From the NCBI GenBank assembly GCA_934402515.1, contig CAKRTZ010000008.1, positions 1-55,993 on the forward strand: DNA of 55,993 nt, read 5' to 3'. The stretch's first letter is position 1. Each line of letters opens with the position of its first letter. This stretch comes from an uncultured Lachnospiraceae bacterium (GTDB lineage Bacteria > Bacillota > Clostridia > Lachnospirales > Lachnospiraceae). Both the position numbers and the translations under genes were made by a program. The notes under the pieces are model-generated. The model saw only the letters and a list, made by a program, of their open reading frames with translations. It was not told where the DNA came from and searched no databases. Below are positions 15,477 through 24,706 of the stretch, piece after piece.

Positions 15477-16781
15477 ATGCAGAATAAGGAACAGGAATTA
15501 TTTGAAATCTATAAAAAGATGGGAATCACAGAACCGGTTTTTCAGTTTGGAAACCAGGTACTGGATGGATTGAAAGATCGATTTGAGCAGATCGATGCAG
15601 TGGCGGAATATAATCAGTGTAAGGTTCTGCATGCCATGCAGAAAAATCATGTATCCGAGGCCTGCCTGTTAGGAACCACCGGATATGGGTATAATGATAT
15701 CGGACGTGATACTTTGGAGCAGGTTTATGCAGATGTATTCCATACAGAAGATGCACTGGTGCGCCCGCAGATTACCTGCGGAACCCATGCCCTTGCCCTG
15801 GCACTGATGAGTAATCTGCGCCCCGGTGATGAATTACTCTCACCGGTAGGGAAACCCTATGATACCTTGGAGGAGGTAATCGGAATTCGTCCTTCCAAAG
15901 GGTCTCTGGCAGAGTATGGTGTTACTTACAAACAGGTGGATCTGTTGCCGGACGGCAGCTTTGATTATGAAGGAATCCGCGCTGCCATCAATAAAAAGAC
16001 GCATCTGGTCACCATCCAGCGTTCAAAGGGCTACCAGACCAGGCCTACGCTTTCAGTGGAACGGATCGGAGAACTGATCGCCTTTATTAAAGGAATCAAG
16101 CCGGATGTGATCTGTATGGTAGATAACTGTTACGGTGAATTTGTCCAGAAAACAGAGCCCACAGATGTGGGAGCAGATATGGCAGTGGGCTCCCTGATTA
16201 AAAATCCCGGAGGTGGACTTGCACCCATCGGCGGATATATTGTGGGCAAGAGAGAATGTGTGGAAAATGCAGCTTTCCGCTTGACATCCCCCGGACTGGG
16301 AAAAGAGGTTGGCGCATCCCTTGGAATTTTAAGCAGCTTTTACCAGGGCTTTTTCCTTGCACCTACTGTGACGGCAGGTGCATTGAAGGGTGCAGTGTTT
16401 GCAGCAAATCTTTATGAAAAGTTAGGGTATGCCTGTGTACCGGATGCAAAGGAAGAACGCTATGATATCATTCAGGCAATCACCTTTGGAAAACCGGAGG
16501 CCCTGATCGCCTTCTGCGAAGGAATCCAGGCAGCAGCACCGGTGGATAGTTTTGTAACACCGGAACCCTGGGATATGCCGGGCTATGACAGTCAGGTGAT
16601 TATGGCAGCCGGTGCGTTCGTGTCGGGAAGTTCCATTGAACTTTCTGCGGACGGCCCCCTGAAAGAGCCCTATGCAGCCTACTTCCAGGGAGGACTTACC
16701 TGGCCCCATGCAAAGTTCGGAATGTTCCGCACATTACAGGCTCTGGCAGACAAAGACTTACTTGACTTTACAAAAAATTAA
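15477..16781 (+). CDS. PLP-dependent methionine gamma-lyase-like protein (aluminium resistance family)
   Basis: A 434-residue fold-type I PLP enzyme of the family often annotated as aluminium resistance protein or methionine gamma-lyase family. Visible features are TTGYGYNDIGRDTLEQVYADVF, the cofactor-binding neighbourhood QITCGTHALALAL near residue 97, MVDNCYGEFVQ with the PLP-contacting Asp, and SLIKNPGGGLAPIGGYIVG, where the Lys is the probable Schiff-base residue. The true substrate of this family is not established, so sulphur amino-acid lyase activity is only an annotation by relation. It starts 30 bases after miaA and is likely in the same operon. Confidence 0.85.
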   Translation: MQNKEQELFEIYKKMGITEPVFQFGNQVLDGLKDRFEQIDAVAEYNQCKVLHAMQKNHVSEACLLGTTGYGYNDIGRDTLEQVYADVFHTEDALVRPQITCGTHALALALMSNLRPGDELLSPVGKPYDTLEEVIGIRPSKGSLAEYGVTYKQVDLLPDGSFDYEGIRAAINKKTHLVTIQRSKGYQTRPTLSVERIGELIAFIKGIKPDVICMVDNCYGEFVQKTEPTDVGADMAVGSLIKNPGGGLAPIGGYIVGKRECVENAAFRLTSPGLGKEVGASLGILSSFYQGFFLAPTVTAGALKGAVFAANLYEKLGYACVPDAKEERYDIIQAITFGKPEALIAFCEGIQAAAPVDSFVTPEPWDMPGYDSQVIMAAGAFVSGSSIELSADGPLKEPYAAYFQGGLTWPHAKFGMFRTLQALADKDLLDFTKN

Positions 16782-16849
16782 AGAATGTATTCTATACATC
16801 ATTGTAGATTTATGATAAAATATTAGATGCTTTTTGGGAATCTGGCTTT

Positions 16850-17542
16850 GTGGGAGAGGGAAAGCGAGTCAGTATGTACAACATGAACAGCCCCCTGCCC
16901 TATGAGAAATTTTTGCAATACGGTCCACAGGCGATGTCGGAAGCAGAATTGCTTGCCATCATCATCCGGACTGGTACAAAAGAAAAAAATTCCCTTCAGA
17001 TAGGGGAGGAAATTTTATCCCTGAGGGGAGAAGGAATCCTTGGACTCTGCAATTTAACCTTAGGAGAACTCCGGAACGTAGATGGAATCGGGGAAGTGAA
17101 AGCGGTGAAACTAAAATGTATCGCGGAACTTTCCAGACGAATCTGGATCTGTCACACCAGGGAAAAACTGGATTTTTCAAGGCCGGCGACAGTAGCAGCC
17201 TACTATATGGAATCTTTGAGGCATGCATCAAAGGAACAGGTGGTGCTGTTGTCTTTGAATTCCAAATGTGAGCTGGTGAAGGAAACCGTACTGTCCATCG
17301 GGACCGTGAATGCATCTCTGGTTTCCCCACGGGAATTATTTTTACAGGCACTGGAGGATCATGCGGTGACGGTGATCCTGTTACATAATCATCCCAGCGG
17401 AGATCCCACTCCCAGCAAAGATGACTATGAATTGACGAAACGATTACGAAAAGCAGGAGAACTCCTACAGATCCCGTTGCTGGATCATATCATCATCGGA
17501 GATCAGTGCTATACCAGCTTTTTAGAATCCAAATGTTTTTAG
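16850..17542 (+). CDS. radC: RadC/JAB domain DNA repair-associated protein
   Basis: A 230-residue protein with an N-terminal helix-hairpin-helix region (LGELRNVDGIGEVKAVKLK, about residues 75-95) and a C-terminal JAB/MPN metalloprotease-like domain with HNHPSGDPTPSKDD, which supplies the His-x-His...Asp metal ligands. The family's role in repair is poorly defined. The GTG at 16850 is the longest start; an ATG at 16874 gives MYNMNSPLPYEKFLQYG, which fits the usual family start, and neither has an ideal ribosome site. It sits just ahead of mreB, a placement conserved in many Firmicutes. Confidence 0.93.
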   Translation: MGEGKRVSMYNMNSPLPYEKFLQYGPQAMSEAELLAIIIRTGTKEKNSLQIGEEILSLRGEGILGLCNLTLGELRNVDGIGEVKAVKLKCIAELSRRIWICHTREKLDFSRPATVAAYYMESLRHASKEQVVLLSLNSKCELVKETVLSIGTVNASLVSPRELFLQALEDHAVTVILLHNHPSGDPTPSKDDYELTKRLRKAGELLQIPLLDHIIIGDQCYTSFLESKCF

Positions 17543-17556
17543 AAAGGGGCTTTATT

Positions 17557-18567
17557 TTGGCTAACAACGCTTTCGGTATCGATCTGGGTACGAACAACAT
17601 TAAAATTTACAGTCGCGCAGACGACAATGTTATGGTGGAGAAAAATCTCATCGCCATCGAAAATAAATCCACACTGTTTGCATATGGAAATTCTGCCTTT
17701 GAAATGTATGAGAAGGCGCCAGCGAACATCAGCATTTCCTATCCTCTGTGTAACGGTGTCATTGCAGACATTCACAACATGGAGACCTTAGTAAAATATT
17801 TCATTGCGGATATGACCAAAAATAATATCCGGCCGGCAGACTATTATGTGGCGGTACCCTGGGATATTACCCAGGTGGAGAAACGTGCCTTTTATGATTT
17901 GATTAAAGAAGCCGGAGTAAAAGCCAAAAATATCATGATTGTAGACAAGGCGGTGGCTGATGGCCTGGGATGCGATATTGATGTAAAAAATGCCCAGGGT
18001 GTATTGATTGTTAACGTAGGTTACGATACTACGGAGATTTCTATTTTATCTCTGGGAGGCATTGTTTTAAGCAAGCTGATCAAGGTGGGAGGCCTCAAGT
18101 TTGACGATGCCATCCGCGCTGCAGTGCGCAGGGAGTTTTCTCTAATTATCGGCGGAAAGACGGCAGAAAATGTAAAGATAAATCTGAAACAGCTGGAGGA
18201 AAGTGATCAGGATGCAGTGGTATATGGCCGGGACATTGTTACCGGACTTCCTGTGGAACGGGCAATTCCTACCAACCTGGTAAATGAGTGCCTGAAAGAG
18301 CACTTTGCAACTATTATAGATAATGTAAAGGTCATTCTGGAAAGAACGCCACCTGAATTAGGGGCGGATATCTTCCGCCACGGCATTTATCTGACAGGAG
18401 GAGCATCCAGTGTGAGTCATCTGGCAGAGATGTTGGCCAATGGCACAGGATTAAAGGTAAATCTGGCAGAGAATCCTCTTACCAGTGTGGCACTTGGTTT
18501 GTCGAAAATTATCAAAGACGATAATTTTAAGTCTGTAGCCTACTCAATTGAAGGGATGAGTAAATGA
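17557..18567 (+). CDS. mreB: MreB-like actin family rod-shape protein (divergent)
   Basis: A 336-residue bacterial actin expected to form membrane-bound filaments that direct lateral wall synthesis. The start is TTG at 17557, seven bases after AGAAAGGGG; starting further upstream would overlap radC. The phosphate 1 loop FGIDLGTNN (residues 6-14) and phosphate 2 region VNVGYDTTEISILSLGG are present, as is LTGGASSVSHLAEML near residue 290. It departs from typical MreB at the region normally reading EEPxAAAxG, which is VDKAVADGLG here, and uses AVPWDIT where VPSGVT is usual. Its stop overlaps the mreC start by four bases. Given the operon, a shape role is likely. Confidence 0.88.
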   Translation: MANNAFGIDLGTNNIKIYSRADDNVMVEKNLIAIENKSTLFAYGNSAFEMYEKAPANISISYPLCNGVIADIHNMETLVKYFIADMTKNNIRPADYYVAVPWDITQVEKRAFYDLIKEAGVKAKNIMIVDKAVADGLGCDIDVKNAQGVLIVNVGYDTTEISILSLGGIVLSKLIKVGGLKFDDAIRAAVRREFSLIIGGKTAENVKINLKQLEESDQDAVVYGRDIVTGLPVERAIPTNLVNECLKEHFATIIDNVKVILERTPPELGADIFRHGIYLTGGASSVSHLAEMLANGTGLKVNLAENPLTSVALGLSKIIKDDNFKSVAYSIEGMSK

Positions 18568-19436
18568 GTCCAATCATAAAGAAAAAAGGAGAAAAGTTTA
18601 CTCTGCCGAGTAAATATCTCCTTTTTATTTTAACTGTAATTTGTGTCGCTTTAATTCTGATCACATTTAATACCAATTTCTTAAAAGGATCTTCCGGTAC
18701 GGTGCTGGGGTATGTGTTTGTGCCCTTCCAGAAAGGAATTACTACGGTATCCACTTATCTCAATGATCGTGCACAGGAATTGGAGCGTGTGAGAGAACTT
18801 CTTGCAGAAAACGAAGCCTTAAAACAGCAGGTCAATGAACTGACCATTGAAAACACCACCCTCCAGCAGGATCGGTATGAACTGACCAATTTGCGGGAAC
18901 TCTATGCATTGGATGCCCAGTATGCCGATTATGACAAGGTGGGAGCAAGAATTATTGCCAAGGATTCCGGAAACTGGTTTCATTCCTTTGTGATTGATAA
19001 AGGAGCAGAGGACGGTATTACATTGGATATGAATGTGATTGCCGGCCAGGGACTGGTGGGCAGAGTGGTGGATGTACATGACAGCTGGTCCAAGGTGACC
19101 AGTATTATTGCAGATACCTCCAATGTCAGCGGAGAAGTACTGGCGACAGAGGATAAACTGGTAGTCAGTGGGGATCTGGAGTTGTACTCCCAGGGATATA
19201 TTCGTTTTGCCCAGTTGGTGGATAGTGATAATGCAGTGAAAGAGGGCGACAAGATTGTAACCTCGGATATCAGCGAAAAATTTCTGCCGGGTATCCTGAT
19301 CGGCTATGTCAGCACAATCAGCCAGGATGCCAACAATCTGACCAAATCGGGTACGCTGACTCCGGCAGTGGATTTTGAACACCTCAGTGAGGTTTTGGTC
19401 ATCCTTGAAACCAAACAGGTGGTTACGGAGGACTGA
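18564..19436 (+). CDS. mreC: Rod shape-determining protein MreC
   Basis: A 290-residue bitopic membrane protein of the elongation machinery that links MreB filaments to PBP2. It has a short Lys-rich cytoplasmic tail, one membrane segment (about residues 16-35, YLLFILTVICVALILITF), a coiled coil at ~70-110 (LENEALKQQV-type heptads around AENEALKQQVNEL) and two C-terminal beta-barrel domains containing VIDKGAEDGI, GQGLVGRVVDV and LPGILIGYVS, all family hallmarks. The start overlaps the mreB stop in an ATGA arrangement, and mreD begins three bases after its stop. Confidence 0.96.
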   Translation: MSPIIKKKGEKFTLPSKYLLFILTVICVALILITFNTNFLKGSSGTVLGYVFVPFQKGITTVSTYLNDRAQELERVRELLAENEALKQQVNELTIENTTLQQDRYELTNLRELYALDAQYADYDKVGARIIAKDSGNWFHSFVIDKGAEDGITLDMNVIAGQGLVGRVVDVHDSWSKVTSIIADTSNVSGEVLATEDKLVVSGDLELYSQGYIRFAQLVDSDNAVKEGDKIVTSDISEKFLPGILIGYVSTISQDANNLTKSGTLTPAVDFEHLSEVLVILETKQVVTED

Positions 19437-19438
19437 GT

Positions 19439-19957
19439 ATGAGACGGAATCTGATCGGGCTTTTGTTTGTGTTCTTTTGCTTCCTACTGCAATCTACCGT
19501 CTTTCAAACCCTGACTTTTGCGGGAATTGTACCGAACCTGCTTATGATTCTCACTTCTTCCTATGGTTTTATGAGAGGAGAGAAGGAGGGGCTGGTGTTC
19601 GGTTTTATCTGCGGTATGCTGTGCGATGTCTTTTTTGCCGGTGTGCTGGGAATGTATGCGCTTGTTTACATGTATATCGGGTTTGTGAATGGTAAGTTTG
19701 CCCGGATCATTTATCCGGACGATATTAAGCTGCCCTTAGTTTTGATTACGGTCAGTGATCTGACTTACGGCATGTTTTGCTATGTCTTTTTGTTTTTGCT
19801 TCGGGGAAGATTTCATTTTGCCTTTTATCTGCTGCATGTGATTGTTCCTGAGGCAGTTTACACTTTGTTAATTGCCCTGTTGCTGTATCCTTTGCTGTTG
19901 TGGGTACATAATCGACTGGAGAAAAAAGAAAAGGGAAGTGTCAGGGATCTTGTTTGA
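19439..19957 (+). CDS. mreD: Rod shape-determining protein MreD
   Basis: A 172-residue polytopic membrane protein with about five hydrophobic segments and very little soluble sequence. It belongs to the MreBCD-RodA-PBP2 elongation complex. GFICGMLCDVFFAGVLGMYALVY matches the conserved central segment of MreD, including the Gly-rich helix and acidic residue. It follows mreC after three bases and its last codons overlap the start of the PBP2 gene by eight bases. Confidence 0.93.
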   Translation: MRRNLIGLLFVFFCFLLQSTVFQTLTFAGIVPNLLMILTSSYGFMRGEKEGLVFGFICGMLCDVFFAGVLGMYALVYMYIGFVNGKFARIIYPDDIKLPLVLITVSDLTYGMFCYVFLFLLRGRFHFAFYLLHVIVPEAVYTLLIALLLYPLLLWVHNRLEKKEKGSVRDLV

Positions 19958-22817
19958 TCGTTTTAAAGATGGCTTTATTAATATCATAACCTCCCGGATC
20001 ACAGTTCTGGTGATCTTTTTCCTTGCACTGGGGACAATCCTGGTGTATACCGTGTTCAATCTGCAGATTGTACACGGAGGGGAATATCTGAATAACTTCC
20101 AGCTGACGATCCGGAAAGAACGTTCTATTGCCAGTACGAGAGGAAACATTTATGATCGTAACGGCAATCTTCTGGCGTATAACGAACTGGCGTATTCCGT
20201 CACTCTGGAAGATGTCTATGAATCCGGAAAGGGAAAGAATGCGGCGTTAAATGACACAATTTACCGCCTGATCGGCATTATCGAGAAAAACGGAGACAGT
20301 ATTGTCAACGATTTTAATATTATTCTCAATACCAACAATGAGTTTGAATTTAATGTAACGGATTCAAAGCTTCTCCGGTTTATTGCAGATGTTTACGGAG
20401 AGAAATATGTTTCGGATCTGAAATATGCCCAGCAGACGGCAACGGCGGATGAAATTATTTCTTATCTGGCAGGAGAGAGCCGCTATGCCATAGGTGGATA
20501 TTCTGAGGAGAATCCCAAGGAATTTATTGTGGGGCAGGGCTATAGCAAGAAAGAACTGTTGGAGATTGTGACGGTGCGTTACGCCATGAGTGCCAACAGC
20601 TATACCAAATACATTCCCACCACGGTAGCAACGGATGTATCAGAGAAAACGGTGGCTGTGGTCATGGAGAATCTTGACACATTGGACGGTGTGCAGATTG
20701 CGGAGGACACGATCCGGAAATATACGGATGCTGTCTATTTTTCCCAGATCCTTGGCTATACAGGCAAGGTGTCTACAGAGGAACTGGAAGAACTGCAAAA
20801 ACAGGATTCTTCCTACACACAGTCTGATATCGTAGGTAAGGCCGGAATCGAACAGACCATGGAGACCACGCTTCAGGGTAAAAAAGGTTCGGAAACCGTT
20901 TATGTGGACAGTCTCGGTAAAGTAATAGAAACCAGCGACCGCAAAGAGCCGGTAGCCGGTTATGATGTTTATCTGTCCATTGACAAGGATTTGCAGGAGG
21001 CAGTCTACCATATTCTGGAACAGAAACTGGCAGGTATTCTTCTTGCCAAAATACAAAACATTAAAGAGTATTCACCGGGAGCCAATGCAACAAGAAGTGA
21101 TATCGTCATTCCTATTTATGATGTGTATCATGCACTGATTAATAACAGTGTTATCGATATCTCTCATTTTGAAACACCCCAGGCACAGGAAAATGAGCGG
21201 GCTGTTTATGAACAGTATTTGAAAAAGAAACAGGCGGTTATTGAAAAATTGCGGGAAGAACTGGAGACAGGACATACCCCCTATAATAAGCTTTCCCAGG
21301 AGTACGAGGTGTATGAAAGCTTTATTGTCTCCTCTCTTCTTTATAAAAATAAGATGATTCTGGAGAATGAGATCGATACCAATGATGCCACCTATATTGC
21401 GTGGACAAAGGATGAGACCATCAGTCTTGCAGAATATTTAGAGTATTGTATCGCCCAGAACTGGGTAGATGTGACGACTCTGAATTTGGACAGTCAATAC
21501 GCGGATTCCGACGAGATCTTTGCAAAAATAGTCGATATCATTTTGGAGAATTTGGATTCCAATGCAGAATTCGACAAGCGGCTTTACCGTTATATGATAA
21601 AATCCGATATGATCTCCGGAAAACAGATCTGTTCGATTTTACTGGAGCAAAATCTGGTGGAACTGGATGAAGAGGAGGAGACACAGTTTCTGTCAGGAAA
21701 AGAAAGTGCGTATATCTTTATGACGAACCGGATCCGCAATCTGGACATTACTCCGGCACAGCTGGCACTGGATCCCTATGGAGCCTCCGTGGTAATCACG
21801 GATGTCAATAATGGAGATGTACTTGCACTGGTCAGCTATCCCAGCTATGACAATAACCGCATGGCCAATGGCGTAGATGCAGATTATTATGCACAGCTGA
21901 ATGCAGATCTTTCCTCACCACTGCTGAATTATGCAACACAGCAGCGTACAGCGCCCGGTTCCACCTTTAAGATGGTATCAGCCACCGCAGGTCTGCAGGA
22001 GGGCGTTATCAATACCAATACCATCATTAAATGTAACGGGATCTTCGAAAAAATTACACCATCGCCCCGATGCTGGATTTACCCCAGAGGAACCCATGGC
22101 AATTTGAATGTAACCGGTGGTATTGAAAATTCCTGTAATATCTTCTTTTATGAAGTGGGCTATCGTCTGGGAACGGAAGGAGACCGGTATAACAGTGACT
22201 TAGGTCTGGAAAAACTGGCCAAATATGCGGAGCTGTACGGTTTATCGGAAAAATCCGGAGTGGAGATTTCTGAGTACCAGCCCAAGGTTTCTGATTTTGA
22301 TGCAGTTCGTTCTGCGATCGGTCAGGGAACCCACAACTATACAACAGTGGGGCTTGCCAGATATGTGACCGCAGTGGCCAACAGTGGAACCTGTTACAAT
22401 CTGACACTTTTAGATAAGGTGACAGATCGCGACGGCAATCTCGTGAAGGAATACGAGGCAGAAGTGCGCAACACCATTGATCTTTCAGAAACTTCCTGGA
22501 GTGCCATTCACAAGGGCATGCGCCGCGTTGTGGAGAAGAAAAGCTATTATGCAAATTTCCCCATTGCGGTTGCAGGTAAGACCGGTACGGCGCAGGAGAG
22601 CACATCCCGGCCGAACCATGCCCTGTTTGTAGGCTATGCACCTTATGAAAAACCGGAGATCGCCATTGCAGCCCGTGTGGCCTTTGGTTACAGTTCGGAC
22701 TATGCAGCACAGATCGCACAGGATGTGATCAAATATTATTACCAGGTTGAGGATGAAGAAACCATGCTGACCGGTACGGCAGATACCGTGGCCGGCGGCG
22801 TCTCCAACACCGATTAA
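19950..22817 (+). CDS. mrdA: Penicillin-binding protein 2, elongation transpeptidase, with large internal insertion
   Basis: A class B PBP of about 955 residues that cross-links peptidoglycan during elongation. It has one N-terminal membrane anchor (residues ~15-37), a dimerisation domain containing ERSIASTRGNIYDRNG, and a transpeptidase domain with active-site Ser in APGSTFKM, SxN motif SCN in ENSCNIFF, and KTG in AGKTGTAQ. It is far longer than E. coli PBP2 because ~240 acidic, helical residues (bases ~21051-21770) separate LSIDKDLQEAVYHIL from DPYGASVVITDVNNG. TTG 19950 is chosen because it gives MFDRFKDGF, a normal PBP2 start; GTG 19938 is an alternative. The overlap with mreD suggests coupling. 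Confidence 0.93.
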   Translation: MFDRFKDGFINIITSRITVLVIFFLALGTILVYTVFNLQIVHGGEYLNNFQLTIRKERSIASTRGNIYDRNGNLLAYNELAYSVTLEDVYESGKGKNAALNDTIYRLIGIIEKNGDSIVNDFNIILNTNNEFEFNVTDSKLLRFIADVYGEKYVSDLKYAQQTATADEIISYLAGESRYAIGGYSEENPKEFIVGQGYSKKELLEIVTVRYAMSANSYTKYIPTTVATDVSEKTVAVVMENLDTLDGVQIAEDTIRKYTDAVYFSQILGYTGKVSTEELEELQKQDSSYTQSDIVGKAGIEQTMETTLQGKKGSETVYVDSLGKVIETSDRKEPVAGYDVYLSIDKDLQEAVYHILEQKLAGILLAKIQNIKEYSPGANATRSDIVIPIYDVYHALINNSVIDISHFETPQAQENERAVYEQYLKKKQAVIEKLREELETGHTPYNKLSQEYEVYESFIVSSLLYKNKMILENEIDTNDATYIAWTKDETISLAEYLEYCIAQNWVDVTTLNLDSQYADSDEIFAKIVDIILENLDSNAEFDKRLYRYMIKSDMISGKQICSILLEQNLVELDEEEETQFLSGKESAYIFMTNRIRNLDITPAQLALDPYGASVVITDVNNGDVLALVSYPSYDNNRMANGVDADYYAQLNADLSSPLLNYATQQRTAPGSTFKMVSATAGLQEGVINTNTIIKCNGIFEKITPSPRCWIYPRGTHGNLNVTGGIENSCNIFFYEVGYRLGTEGDRYNSDLGLEKLAKYAELYGLSEKSGVEISEYQPKVSDFDAVRSAIGQGTHNYTTVGLARYVTAVANSGTCYNLTLLDKVTDRDGNLVKEYEAEVRNTIDLSETSWSAIHKGMRRVVEKKSYYANFPIAVAGKTGTAQESTSRPNHALFVGYAPYEKPEIAIAARVAFGYSSDYAAQIAQDVIKYYYQVEDEETMLTGTADTVAGGVSNTD

Positions 22818-22830
22818 AGGAGTACATAGT

Positions 22831-23523
22831 ATGAAACATGCGGTAATCCTGAAAAGCTACGCACAGGGAATCAATCTGATTTTGGATGCCGAAGAAGAGT
22901 TTGACACGCTCCTCCAGGAAATCGGCAGCAAATTTAAAGAGTCTGCAGACTTCTTCAAAGAAGCGAAGATTGCACTTTCCATTGAAGGATGTAAGCTTGA
23001 CAATGAGCAGGAGCTCCAGATCATCGATGTGATCGAAAGTAATTCCCAGGTCAAGGTCATGTGCATCATTGGCAGGGATGAGGAAGAAAGTAAGATCTAT
23101 GTGAAGGCACTTGCAGAGATGAAACGCAGATTTCCCACACCGGAGGAACAGAACCAGTGTCAGATTTATCGGGGAAATATCACAGAGGGACAGACGATTC
23201 AGGTGACACAGAATTTACTCATTCTGGGAAATGTGGAAGAGGGAGCTTTAGTGGTTTCTGACAGGAGCGTGTTCGTTATGGGAGCCCTCAGAGGTGAAAT
23301 CTTTTGTGGAGCAGATACACAGACTGACGAGAATGCTTTTGTTCTGGCGCTGGATTTTGCCCCCAGCCGTGTGAAAATCGGACCCTATCGCGTCAGCGAC
23401 AAGGAGATGAAAGGCAAACGCGGGTGGGGACGCAAATTGAAAGGTCCGGTGGTTGCTTTTGTGGACAAGGCACAGGAAAAGATCCAGGTAGAGCCGGTGC
23501 AAAGCAATCTATTTACAGAATGA
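22831..23523 (+). CDS. minC: Septum site-determining protein MinC
   Basis: A 230-residue inhibitor of FtsZ polymerisation. The N-terminal domain (~1-100) is weakly conserved, as usual. The C-terminal beta-helix domain (~115-205) contains the MinC core GNVEEGALVVSDRSVFVMGALRG, the surface that binds MinD and the membrane complex. AAAGGAG lies 8 bases upstream of the ATG. It begins 13 bases after PBP2 and is 100 bases ahead of minD, so shape and division-site control share a transcription unit. Confidence 0.95.
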   Translation: MKHAVILKSYAQGINLILDAEEEFDTLLQEIGSKFKESADFFKEAKIALSIEGCKLDNEQELQIIDVIESNSQVKVMCIIGRDEEESKIYVKALAEMKRRFPTPEEQNQCQIYRGNITEGQTIQVTQNLLILGNVEEGALVVSDRSVFVMGALRGEIFCGADTQTDENAFVLALDFAPSRVKIGPYRVSDKEMKGKRGWGRKLKGPVVAFVDKAQEKIQVEPVQSNLFTE

Positions 23524-23623
23524 TACAGATAAGCAGAAAAATAAATACAGATGAGATACTGGACTGAAGAAGGACAGGCGGCAATAGAATCAATTCTCTA
23601 AGTAACGGGAGGACTATGCAGTC

Positions 23624-24436
23624 ATGTGTGAAGTGATTGTCGTCACATCAGGAAAAGGCGGAGTGGGTAAGACCACCACTTCTGCAAATGTGGGAACAGG
23701 TCTGGCATCCATGGGAAAAAAGGTTGCACTCATTGATACGGATATTGGATTGAGAAATCTGGATGTAGTAATGGGACTGGAAAACCGGATCGTTTATAAT
23801 CTGGTGGATGTGGTTCAGGGAAAATGCCGTGCAAAACAGGCTTTGATCCGGGATAAGCGGCACCCTAATCTGTATTTATTACCGTCTGCACAGGCTGCAG
23901 ACAAATCCGCAGTCAAGCCAGAACAGATGATTCGTCTGCTGGATCAGATCCGGTCGCAGTTTGATTACATTATTCTGGATTGTCCGGCAGGAATTGAACA
24001 GGGATTTCAAAATGCAATTGCGGGTGCGGACAGAGCGATTGTGGTCACTACACCGGAAGTTTCTGCCATCCGCGATGCGGATCGTATTATAGGCTTGTTG
24101 GAAGCCAATAACTTTAAGACAATTGAACTGTTGATTAATCGGCTGCGGTCAGACATGGTCAAACGGGGAGAAATGATGTCCAGTGTAGATGTGGTGGAGA
24201 TCCTTTCCGTGCCATTACTGGGCATCGTGCCGGATGACGAAAATGTGGTGATCAGTACCAACCAGGGGGAGCCTTTGGTTGGAAGAGCTTCTTTGGCGGG
24301 ACAGGCTTACCAGAACATTTGTGAGCGTATCATGGGACAGGAAGTACCTGTTCTGGAGTTTGAGAAGGGAATATCCTTCTGGACAAGAGTTTCAGGAATG
24401 TTCCAGAAAAAGCAGGAGGTGCGCCATGGGGTTTAA
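23624..24436 (+). CDS. minD: Septum site-determining ATPase MinD
   Basis: A 270-residue ParA/MinD-type ATPase that carries MinC to the membrane. The deviant Walker A motif SGKGGVGKTT has the signature Lys11 and Lys16; DTDIGLRNLDVVMGLE and LDCPAGIEQG are the switch regions. The C-terminus ends in an amphipathic segment (FWTRVSGMFQKK) suited to membrane binding. GGGAGGA lies about 12 bases before the ATG. The final 11 bases overlap the minE start. Confidence 0.97.
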   Translation: MCEVIVVTSGKGGVGKTTTSANVGTGLASMGKKVALIDTDIGLRNLDVVMGLENRIVYNLVDVVQGKCRAKQALIRDKRHPNLYLLPSAQAADKSAVKPEQMIRLLDQIRSQFDYIILDCPAGIEQGFQNAIAGADRAIVVTTPEVSAIRDADRIIGLLEANNFKTIELLINRLRSDMVKRGEMMSSVDVVEILSVPLLGIVPDDENVVISTNQGEPLVGRASLAGQAYQNICERIMGQEVPVLEFEKGISFWTRVSGMFQKKQEVRHGV

Positions 24437-24692
24437 AAGATTATTTCAACGGAAGAAGTCCCGGGACATTGCAAAAGACCGATTAAAAATCTTACTGATT
24501 TCAGACCGTGTCAATTGTTCTGAGGAAATGATGGAGATGATCAAACACGATATTGCACAGGTAATCTCCAAATACATGAAAATTGATGCACAAAGCATGG
24601 AGATTCAGATAACAAAGACCGGAACCAAAGGCAGAAATGCAAAAAATCCGACTTTGTATGCCAATATTCCGATTCTTGATCTGCACCAATGA
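24426..24692 (+). CDS. minE: Cell division topological specificity factor MinE
   Basis: An 88-residue protein that stimulates MinD ATPase and restricts MinCD action to the poles. The N-terminal amphipathic membrane-targeting helix (MGFKRLFQRKKS) is followed by the anti-MinCD helix region containing AKDRLKILLISDR, a family hallmark, then the topological specificity domain ending in ANIPIL. The ATG at 24426 is chosen because the protein then matches MinE exactly; upstream residues in this frame lie inside minD. AGGAGGTG precedes the start. Presence of MinE points to an oscillating Min system rather than a MinJ/DivIVA one. Confidence 0.95.
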   Translation: MGFKRLFQRKKSRDIAKDRLKILLISDRVNCSEEMMEMIKHDIAQVISKYMKIDAQSMEIQITKTGTKGRNAKNPTLYANIPILDLHQ

Positions 24693-24706
24693 GATAAGAG
24701 GAAACT

